From positions 1 to 64,000 of the forward strand of contig NZ_OBEA01000010.1 of the NCBI RefSeq assembly GCF_900215355.1: a stretch of 64,000 nucleotides of DNA, given 5' to 3'. A program made the position numbers and the translations under genes. Each line of letters opens with the position of its first letter. Position 1 is the first letter of the stretch. Positions 58,041-64,000 of the stretch are shown piece after piece. The notes under the pieces were generated by a model, which was not told the DNA's origin, did not search any database, and saw nothing but the letters and a program-made list of their open reading frames with translations. The stretch is from Pseudooceanicola antarcticus (GTDB lineage: Bacteria > Pseudomonadota > Alphaproteobacteria > Rhodobacterales > Rhodobacteraceae).

Positions 58041-60421
58041 GTCACTCTCCAGAAATCAGGACGTTCGCGATAATCGGCGCCGACAAGCGCTTCGCCCTTC
58101 TCCATTCCGCCAAGGATGGTCACGAGCGGGCCGAGCGCGCTGAGATCGGCATCGATCACGACGGAACCACGGTCGTCGCGTACAAGCGCGAGCCGCGAGG
58201 CCGAGCCGACGCCCAGAAGCACGTCGAGCTCTTTCTCGGTCAGGCCGAGCATCGCGTAGTCAGCGGCGGAAGCACGAATGTTGGGCAAGAGCACCTGCGT
58301 CGGCACCGCTTCCACGATGGTCTTGCCGGTGCGCGTGCGCTCGAGCTGGCTGGCATATTGCGTCATCATCACGACGACGGCGTTCTGCTTGCGGGCGGTC
58401 ACCAGCCAGTTGCTGAGGCGCTCCGCAAAGTAGGCGTTGTCGAGGGCTTTCCATGCCTCGTCGATGACGATGATGGTGGGCTTGCGGTCCTCGATCACCC
58501 GCTCGACCCGGCGGAAGAGGTAGGACAGGACCGCCATGCGTTCCCGCTCGCTCTCGGAATCGAGGATGCCGGTGAGGTCAAAGCCCGCGACGTCTCCATC
58601 GATGCTGAAACTGTCCTCGGCATTGGCCCCGAAGATCCAGCCGTAGCGACCCTCGGCCGTCCATTCCTGCATACGCTCGAAGAGATCGCCCTCGTCATCG
58701 GTCGAGACCAGCAGCGAGGCGAAATCCGACCAGTTCCGTAGACCCGCATGTCCTGCGCTGGCGTTCTGGCGCACGACTTCCTGCAGTCGGTTGGTCTGAA
58801 CCGGGGTTAGCGGTCGATCGCGCCGCTCCAAGAGGCTCGCGAGCCAATCAGCAAGCCATGCCTGGCCCCGCACGTCGATCTCGGTCTGGAGCGGATTGAG
58901 GCCCGTGGGGCGCCCCGCCCGCACGGTCGAATAGCTGCCGCCGAGCGCGCGGACGGCCATCTCCATGCCCGCGCGATAGTCGAATACGAAGACCCGCGCA
59001 CCTGCCCGCCGTGCCATGGTCATCAGGAAAGCCGCCAGGACGGATTTGCCGGAGCCGGGACGGCCGAGGATCAGCGTGTGGCCTCCCGTGGGCTCGCGAT
59101 CCGGCGCGCCCTGTTCGTGGAAGTTGAAGCGAAAACCACTGCGCTCGGGTGTCGGAAAGAGCGTGATCGGCACGCCCCAGGGGACTTCCCGCCCTGTCTT
59201 TCCGAGCGGGGTGCGGTGGAAGGTAGCGAGATCGGCGAAGTTGTGGTTCGTGATTGCGGCCTTGCGGCTGCGCGCCCCTGTGTTCCCGGGATGCTGCGCC
59301 ATGAAATGCGCCCGCGCCCCGAAGGCTTCCGAGATCAGGTTGATCCCGGAGGTGGCGGAGATGTTGCGGATTTCGGCCGCGATGTCGTCGAGGGCGGCCT
59401 GGGATCGCGCATAGACAGCTACGGTCATGTGGTGCTCGCCGAAGATCAGGCGTTTGGATTCCAGATCGTCCTGCGCGAGTTCCAGTTCCTGGGCGAGACT
59501 GACGGCTCCGTCATTGGCGGCCTGCATTAGCCGCAGCTGCCGCTTGATCCGGCCCGCCATAATGTTGGCGTTGATCGGCACAAAAGAGTGCGTGACCACC
59601 ATGTCGACGGGCAGATTCAACTCGTCGAGCATCAGGCTATCGGTCTTGGCCGGGTAGTTCTTCACCGCAAAGATCGCCCCGAGCTTGTCGCCGACGGCAC
59701 CGTCCGAGAGTGCGATGGTCGTGCCGCGGAAGGTGACGCGCGTATTGGCTACGTCCTCGGCGATCACACCGAGGCGCGACCGGGGGAAGAGCGGGTGCTC
59801 CTCGCCCGTGTTGAGTGAACCGAGGAAGCCCAGAAGCTCGCCGGTGCTTGCGGCCAGAAGGCGGGGCTTCAGCTCATCGAAGGAGGACAGCAGAAAGCCC
59901 ACAACCTCGTCGAGCTTGCGCAAGCGGCGGGTGGTGTCGGCCGCATGTCGCGAGCGAGACGCCCCAAGTCCGAACGGCAAGCGGCTGCTCACCTCGGGGC
60001 GCTTCAGCACGGTCAGGGTCAGCGTCTTGTCGCGCAAGCCCGCGCGGCCGAGATGCGCGTGCCATCGTTTGTCGATGGCAGCAGCGAACCCCTCGCCCGG
60101 AATGGGCGGCAGGGTCACATCGACCGCTTTCGAGACCTTGTGCAGGTAGAATGAGAACTCGGTCCCGACCTGCGCCACGATGCCAGCCAGCAACCCTCCG
60201 ATCCGGTCGAGATGCCCGTCCTCGCTCGTGATGCTGTTCACCCCCTCGAGCCGGATGCATTGCATCAGCTCGTTGCCGCGTGTCCGGATCGTTCGGTCGT
60301 TCACGAGGCTCACATAGGGCAGCATCATTGAGAGCCGCTTCTCGCCCTTGACCCATGCGGGTAGCGCGGTCAGCGGATCGATGGCGTTCTCAACCGCATC
60401 GGCAATTCCATCACGGGGCAT
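58037..60421 (-). CDS. virB4: Type IV secretion ATPase VirB4
   Basis: 794 residues. A CagE/TrbE N-terminal domain (about 1-380) with GVNSITSEDGHLDRIGGLL, then the ATPase with Walker A LGRPGSGKSVLAAFLM near 449 and Walker B PTIIVIDEAWKALDN near 648, and VVMMTQYASQLER near 685. It drives pilus assembly and extracts pilin from the membrane. Overlaps virB3 by 11 bp. Confidence 0.95.
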   Translation of the reverse strand: MPRDGIADAVENAIDPLTALPAWVKGEKRLSMMLPYVSLVNDRTIRTRGNELMQCIRLEGVNSITSEDGHLDRIGGLLAGIVAQVGTEFSFYLHKVSKAVDVTLPPIPGEGFAAAIDKRWHAHLGRAGLRDKTLTLTVLKRPEVSSRLPFGLGASRSRHAADTTRRLRKLDEVVGFLLSSFDELKPRLLAASTGELLGFLGSLNTGEEHPLFPRSRLGVIAEDVANTRVTFRGTTIALSDGAVGDKLGAIFAVKNYPAKTDSLMLDELNLPVDMVVTHSFVPINANIMAGRIKRQLRLMQAANDGAVSLAQELELAQDDLESKRLIFGEHHMTVAVYARSQAALDDIAAEIRNISATSGINLISEAFGARAHFMAQHPGNTGARSRKAAITNHNFADLATFHRTPLGKTGREVPWGVPITLFPTPERSGFRFNFHEQGAPDREPTGGHTLILGRPGSGKSVLAAFLMTMARRAGARVFVFDYRAGMEMAVRALGGSYSTVRAGRPTGLNPLQTEIDVRGQAWLADWLASLLERRDRPLTPVQTNRLQEVVRQNASAGHAGLRNWSDFASLLVSTDDEGDLFERMQEWTAEGRYGWIFGANAEDSFSIDGDVAGFDLTGILDSESERERMAVLSYLFRRVERVIEDRKPTIIVIDEAWKALDNAYFAERLSNWLVTARKQNAVVVMMTQYASQLERTRTGKTIVEAVPTQVLLPNIRASAADYAMLGLTEKELDVLLGVGSASRLALVRDDRGSVVIDADLSALGPLVTILGGMEKGEALVGADYRERPDFWRVT

Positions 60422-60689
60422 AGCTGTCGCCTCCGTGCAGCTTGCGGTTCGTGGTCGGCGGGGTTTCCTGCAGGGTGATCACCAGGACATCGAGGAAATT
60501 CGGATCCCAGTCTGCGGCTTTCCAAAGCGCCGGCCAGGCCAGCCCCGCGAACACAGCCACCACCCAGCTCTGCACCCAGAGGAATAGAAGCGTCGAGCCG
60601 AAGAGCCAGACCATGGCGTACATGATCGGCAAGCCCATCAGCTTGGGTGGCCTGAGAAGACCGATGAACACGCGGGACTGGTCAGCCAT
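60411..60689 (-). CDS. virB3: Type IV secretion protein VirB3
   Basis: 92 residues with two adjacent membrane helices (LPIMYAMVWLFGSTLLFLWV, SWVVAVFAGLAWPALW) after the VFIGLLRPPKLMGLP opening typical of VirB3, and a cytoplasmic tail. It partners VirB4 in the inner membrane. Lies 9 bp after virB2. Confidence 0.9.
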   Translation of the reverse strand: MADQSRVFIGLLRPPKLMGLPIMYAMVWLFGSTLLFLWVQSWVVAVFAGLAWPALWKAADWDPNFLDVLVITLQETPPTTNRKLHGGDSYAP

Positions 60690-60698
60690 GGATAGAGC

Positions 60699-60989
60699 TC
60701 AGGTGGTCCAGATGGCGGCGACGATGGTGGGTGCTGCGGCGATGCCCGCGATTGCAACCACGACCCAGAGCGCCTGACGAAAGTCGAGGATGCCAAAGAG
60801 CCAGGAAAGGAACACCCCGATCAGTGCGAGCGTGCCAATCACGATCCCCAAGGGACCGGTGATCGCATCGACAATTCCTTGAAGCAGGGTCTGTACCGGC
60901 GAGAGGTCGATGCTCTGTGCAAGCGCTGGACCCGCCAGCACGATAAGGGCCATCGCGCCGAGCGCGACGATCGAAGGTCTCGATGTCAT
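60699..60989 (-). CDS. virB2: Pilin VirB2
   Basis: 96 residues. Signal peptide MTSRPSIVALGAMALIVLAG with cleavage after ALA, then QSIDLSPVQTLLQGIVDAIT and two helices (PLGIVIGTLALIGVFLSWLF, FRQALWVVVAIAGIAAAPTI). Major pilin of the conjugative pilus. ATGA overlap with virB1. Confidence 0.92.
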   Translation of the reverse strand: MTSRPSIVALGAMALIVLAGPALAQSIDLSPVQTLLQGIVDAITGPLGIVIGTLALIGVFLSWLFGILDFRQALWVVVAIAGIAAAPTIVAAIWTT

Positions 60990-61669
60990 GAAAGATCTCC
61001 TCTGAGCCGCTCAAACACGGCAGTCACACGGGCCACATGCCCTTGGGTTTCGCGAAAAGGGGGAATGCCGCCGTGGCGTGTGACCGCCTCCGGACCAGCG
61101 TTGTATGCCGCAAGGGCCAGAGAGCCCTCGCCGAACTGGTCGAGCATCATCAGCAGGTAGCGGGCTGATCCGTCGAGATTCTGCGCAATGTCATGTGGGT
61201 CCACGCCGAGGTCGCGGGCGGTATCCGGCATAAGCTGCCCGAGGCCTATAGCCCCGACAGGGCTACGTGCAGCCGGATTGTATGCGCTCTCGACTTCAAT
61301 GTTGGCGCGGTAAAGGAGCGCCCAATCAGTGACGGAAAGCCCCGCGCGACGCAGCGCACCATGCCCGGCATACCGTAGAGCCGTGGTCTCGATCGCATGG
61401 AGGATTTCTGGGGTGGCGCCGGCGGCAGATCGGGCCGGGATCGCTGTCTCGACAGTGGCGCCAGGAACGCGAGGTTCTGCGAAGAGAAAAAGGCGCCCGT
61501 TTGCCTCTTGAGAAGTGGAAATCAATTGGCCGTCTGGGCCAACCGAAAAGATGAAACCGTCGGCCAGGGCCGGGGGCGCGGAACAAACGCCTGTACCCAA
61601 AGCAACGACGAGCGCAGTCGCGCGGTCAGCTGCCTTTGACCGGAGGCGCGGCGTGGCGTTCGCGGCCAC
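60986..61669 (-). CDS. virB1: Lytic transglycosylase VirB1
   Basis: About 227 residues if GTG 61669 is used; no ATG fits, since the open frame upstream is out-of-frame sequence of the previous gene. Signal peptide ADRATALVVALGTGVCSAPP ending ALA. The SLT domain has catalytic Glu in ANIEVESAYNPAA, SPVGAIGLGQLMPDTARDLG and ALAAYNAGPEAV. It opens peptidoglycan for the channel. First of the classical virB genes; overlaps the preceding small gene by 44 bp. Confidence 0.88.
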   Translation of the reverse strand: MAANATPRLRSKAADRATALVVALGTGVCSAPPALADGFIFSVGPDGQLISTSQEANGRLFLFAEPRVPGATVETAIPARSAAGATPEILHAIETTALRYAGHGALRRAGLSVTDWALLYRANIEVESAYNPAARSPVGAIGLGQLMPDTARDLGVDPHDIAQNLDGSARYLLMMLDQFGEGSLALAAYNAGPEAVTRHGGIPPFRETQGHVARVTAVFERLRGDLS

Positions 61670-61952
61670 CTTCTTCAAGTGGGATGCTAGCGGTCGTACA
61701 GCCCATGTCGGCCAGGAAACTGACAAGGCCAACGATGGTTTTGAAGTCGCGGAGCTTGAGGACGCTTCGGCTGGTGACGAGCATCTTATCGTCACGCCCA
61801 TCAGTGGCGACGGCGCGGATGACCCACGAGCCGTACCAGCTGTTATGGCGCTTCTCTGCTCTCTCCTTGCAGACCACCTCAATGAGGTAGCCCTCGGCGA
61901 GCAAGCCGCGCAGTCCGTCTTCTGTAACCACATTCGGGGCTTCTTCTATCAT
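61626..61952 (-). CDS. Hypothetical first gene of the virB operon, 108 aa
   Basis: Start at 61952 (MIEEAPNVVTEDGLRGLLAE) after AAGGGAAGGCC; a longer frame to 62027 has no family support. A soluble basic/acidic mixed protein, with KERAEKRHNSWYGSWVIRAV and a LRDFKTIVGLVSFLADMGC helix, ending in a basic tail. Probably cytoplasmic. Located at the head of the operon, it might be a regulator. Function unknown. Confidence 0.65.
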   Translation of the reverse strand: MIEEAPNVVTEDGLRGLLAEGYLIEVVCKERAEKRHNSWYGSWVIRAVATDGRDDKMLVTSRSVLKLRDFKTIVGLVSFLADMGCTTASIPLEEGGRERHAAPPVKGS

Positions 61953-61984
61953 GGCCTTCCCTTGGGTCCTTGTTCTGCCTGGGT

Positions 61985-62135
61985 GCAGTATCAGGCCCAC
62001 GGGGTCGCAACACCGTGAGCGATACAAAACAACATTAATGATAGCAAGACAATAATAACGTGTTGACGAAGTTCGCCTTGCTCCGATAACGGTGATAGCC
62101 GACAGAATGATAATCTTAAAGGCGGCAAAGGAGTT
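61985..62135. promoter_or_regulatory. AT-rich divergent promoter region of the virB operon
   Basis: The stretch near 62023-62070 (AAAACAACATTAATGATAGC, AATAATAACG) is the most AT-rich part of this end. It separates the minus-strand virB operon from plus-strand small genes, so it probably holds both promoters. No clear operator palindrome seen. Confidence 0.5.
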
Positions 62136-62170
62136 TTGCCCTGCGGCTGTTTATTGCGCGCAACGCACCG

Positions 62171-62425
62171 TTGCTGTTCGCGTTCCTGCTTGGAAGCATG
62201 CCGATAGCCGCAGCAGCAGATTGCGTACCTCCCGAACGACCGTTCTTGCCTCAGTCGCAAGACGACATGCGTGCCTACGCCGATCTGATCAGAAGCGATT
62301 TCGAGGCCTACATTGCCGATGTGCAGGACTACTTCCGTTGTCTCGACGCCGAGCGCGCTCGCGCCTTTGTTGAGGCGAGGGAGGTCAGTGATGACTACGC
62401 TAGGTTCCTGAATGCTCTCGAGTAA
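62171..62425 (+). CDS. Small exported protein beside the virB operon, 84 aa or longer
   Basis: Frame begins at TTG 62171 (LLFAFLLGSMPIAAAADCVP); the signal peptide would be better if translation began further upstream near 62141 (LRLFIARNAPLLFAF), where AAAGGAG lies 7 bp before a CTG. The mature part has CVPPERPFLPQSQDDMRAYA and two cysteines (C16, C56), likely a periplasmic helical protein. Similar exported proteins accompany virB loci in this group. Start unresolved. Confidence 0.5.
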   Translation: MLFAFLLGSMPIAAAADCVPPERPFLPQSQDDMRAYADLIRSDFEAYIADVQDYFRCLDAERARAFVEAREVSDDYARFLNALE

Positions 62426-62605
62426 GCGACTACGGGTTTGTGCCGCCAGTAGAAATCAACCGTTAGACCAACGCTCCGTCAGTCTCCAACGCAATGATGT
62501 TTTTCAAGCGGGCGATCATGTCGTCACCGCTTGCGACATCTACGCTCGCACATTCATTGATCGATTAGGATTTCAGCAGTTTTTTCAAACTTCTACGAAG
62601 AATGT

Positions 62606-63016
62606 ATGAAAAATTTGCCCACACGTTTTGGTGACTTGCCGACATTTTGTTTCAGCAATACAGCTTCAAAAATGATGTACAGGATTCGGGCCGTTTTTGG
62701 GATACTCCAGATTGCCTCCATATTGGTGGCAGTGACCCTGATGCCGTCCAATGCATCAGCCATGGTTTCGTGCTCTGTTGAACAAGTCGCTCAGGAGTCT
62801 TCAAACGAGCGCCACCATCATGAAACGGACATTCCGGCTGCAGATATCGACCATGGAGCAGACCACTGTGCGTCACATATCTGCGTGGTCGGTGACTTCG
62901 TAGGTGCCGAAAGTTGCACAAAGCAGTCCGCTAATGTTTCCCTCCGGTCCTGGGATATTGCGTCCCTAGTCCGTTCGGCCACACCCGAAGGTTTGCGGCG
63001 CCCTCCTCGCGCCTGA
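62606..63016 (+). CDS. Hypothetical His/Cys-rich exported protein, 136 aa
   Basis: Frame from ATG 62606; ATG 62672 gives a more typical signal peptide (MMYRIRAVFGILQIASILVA). The mature part has NERHHHETDIPAADIDHGAD then HCASHICV, a metal-binding-looking cluster. It precedes a lipoprotein and a TolC-family efflux gene, as do similar small His-rich proteins at Cus/Czc-type loci. A periplasmic metal-binding role is inferred. Confidence 0.6.
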   Translation: MKNLPTRFGDLPTFCFSNTASKMMYRIRAVFGILQIASILVAVTLMPSNASAMVSCSVEQVAQESSNERHHHETDIPAADIDHGADHCASHICVVGDFVGAESCTKQSANVSLRSWDIASLVRSATPEGLRRPPRA

Positions 63017-63076
63017 TGCACCTGTAGCCGCAGTTTGACTGCGACCATCTGCATCTGACATTTCGAGGAAATCTAA

Positions 63077-63292
63077 GTGAAAATTCTGCTTGCGGCATCC
63101 TTGCCGCTGTTCGGGGCCGCCTGCTCGGCGCTTCCTGAACTTGAAACCGTGCCAGCGCTTACGGCGGCGGTTACATCGCCTGTGGTCGCGTCTGCGCAAC
63201 CCGGGCCTGTTGTTGCTTACGCGGGCTACTCGGTCGGAGAACCGGCCGAATGGCGGATGCTGAATGATGAACAACGGGAGGGTGGCGAATGA
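63077..63292 (+). CDS. Small lipoprotein of the efflux locus, 71 aa
   Basis: GTG start at 63077 with GAGGAA 7 bp upstream. Signal sequence MKILLAASLPLFGAAC with lipobox GAAC, then a Pro/Ala/Val-rich segment and YAGYSVGEPAEWRMLNDEQR. Its stop overlaps the TolC-like gene (ATGA), so it belongs to that operon. PAEWRxLNDxQ phrases occur in small lipoproteins next to copper-efflux outer-membrane proteins. Confidence 0.65.
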   Translation: MKILLAASLPLFGAACSALPELETVPALTAAVTSPVVASAQPGPVVAYAGYSVGEPAEWRMLNDEQREGGE

Positions 63293-64000
63293 AACTGCCT
63301 CTTCTCATGGGGTCCATGTTGCTGGTGTCCGCCTGCGCCAGTCCTGCCGTTCTTGAGCGTGCAAAACCAGATCGCGCGGGCTTTGGCAGTGTCGAGACGG
63401 GTGCACGCCAGGCTCTAGGGGCCACACCGATCTGGAACCTGTCTGCCGCGGACCTTGAGGAAACGCGCAAGAGGGTTCACGCCATGGTGCATGGTAAGAC
63501 CGTCAGCGCCGACACCGCAGTGCAGGTTGCCCTGATAAGCAGTCCCGCACTTCAAGCCAGCTTCGCTGAGCTAGGTCTGTCCTCAACTGACTTATGGGAA
63601 GTGGCTATGGGGCCGGTGCCCTCGATCGGTGTGTCAATCTCCGGGTTGGCTGGCGATGTCACTCGCACACTTGAGGCAACATTAATCAACTCCCTGCTCG
63701 ACGTGGCAACATCCGCACCGCGGACCCAACTTGCGGAGATTCGCTTCAGACAATCCGAACTTGCTGCGCTCGCCGACACGATAGACTTGGCCGTTGAAAC
63801 CCGCCGGGCCTGGATTGAGGCGGTTGGCGCTTTCGAAGCCGCTGCACTGATCGCTCAAACTCAGGGCACTGCCGAGGCAGCGTCCGAACTTGCTGTGCAA
63901 CTGGGCCGTACCGGCGCGATGAGCAAGGCCGATCAAGCAAGGGAGCATGCCTTTACTGCTGAGCTTGCCGCCGAACGTGCAGCCGCCCAATTGGAGGCGC
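63289..64000 (+). CDS. TolC/CusC-type outer membrane efflux protein (3' end outside window)
   Basis: Open to the window end; 237 residues seen. Signal peptide with lipobox MKLPLLMGSMLLVSAC. The sequence PIWNLSAADLEETRKRVHAM then ALISSPALQASFAELGLSST is the start of the OEP fold, followed by long helices (DLAVETRRAWIEAVGAFEAA, ELAVQLGRTGAMSKADQARE). An outer-membrane channel for an RND metal pump expected downstream, likely copper or silver. Confidence 0.85.
   Translation, partial: MKLPLLMGSMLLVSACASPAVLERAKPDRAGFGSVETGARQALGATPIWNLSAADLEETRKRVHAMVHGKTVSADTAVQVALISSPALQASFAELGLSSTDLWEVAMGPVPSIGVSISGLAGDVTRTLEATLINSLLDVATSAPRTQLAEIRFRQSELAALADTIDLAVETRRAWIEAVGAFEAAALIAQTQGTAEAASELAVQLGRTGAMSKADQAREHAFTAELAAERAAAQLEA

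Overview
The window reads as part of a large repABC plasmid (or plasmid-like replicon) from an alphaproteobacterium, most likely Rhodobacteraceae. The evidence is the repA-repB-repC order, high GC content, VirD2/VirD4 plus VirB transfer genes of the Rhodobacterales type, and a set of DUF932/RadC/DUF6878/DUF6915/strawberry-notch accessory genes usual on such plasmids. No rRNA, tRNA or CRISPR array was seen.

Layout. 0-0.5 kb: 3' end of a serine-recombinase-like gene. 0.8-4.3 kb: repABC, with two 16-bp parS-like palindromes, one inside repC and one over its stop codon. 4.4-26.4 kb: a DNA-processing/establishment region with a large ParB-like protein, SSB, a COG4694-type ATPase (putative anticodon nuclease), DUF932, RadC, a DUF6878/DUF6915 cluster (DUF6915 broken by an amber codon), an Xre-RES toxin-antitoxin pair, a 1458-residue methylase-helicase of the strawberry-notch family, a Toprim protein, a DUF2493 protein and a WGR protein. 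Nine of these genes are preceded by nested hairpin leaders, several with a GAGAG core, resembling the radC RNA motif or single-strand promoters.

26.5-36.7 kb: a defence island. Five genes are chained by ATGA overlaps: an MmeI-like adenine methylase, a HEPN-like protein, an Abi/HEPN protein, an SF2 helicase and a GIY-YIG nuclease. I cannot match this order to a named system. A regulator/metallopeptidase (XRE-ImmA) plus beta-family pair follows, under a 17-bp inverted repeat. 36.7-38.2 kb: Fic protein with an inverted repeat across its start codon, then a small gene.

38.3-45.1 kb: mobilization block with VirC1/VirC2-like proteins, an inverted-repeat-rich candidate oriT, MobC/VirD1-like protein, VirD2 relaxase and VirD4 coupling ATPase. 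45.4-50.6 kb: mercury resistance cassette (merR divergent from merT-merP-two small membrane proteins flanking a MerF-like transporter-merA-second flavoprotein-ynfA), sitting between virD4 and the virB operon. 50.7-61.95 kb: virB operon on the minus strand (virB1-2-3-4-7-SLT-5-8-9-10-11-hypothetical-6), including a lytic transglycosylase that looks like a VirB5 with an SLT domain inserted. 62-64 kb: AT-rich divergent promoter region, small exported proteins and the start of a TolC/CusC-type efflux protein cut by the window end.

Together: replication and partition genes keep the plasmid; leader-controlled ssDNA/anti-restriction genes probably act on entry; toxin-antitoxin, Fic and defence operons stabilise it and protect the host; VirD/VirB proteins transfer it; mer and metal-efflux genes are the host-benefit cargo.
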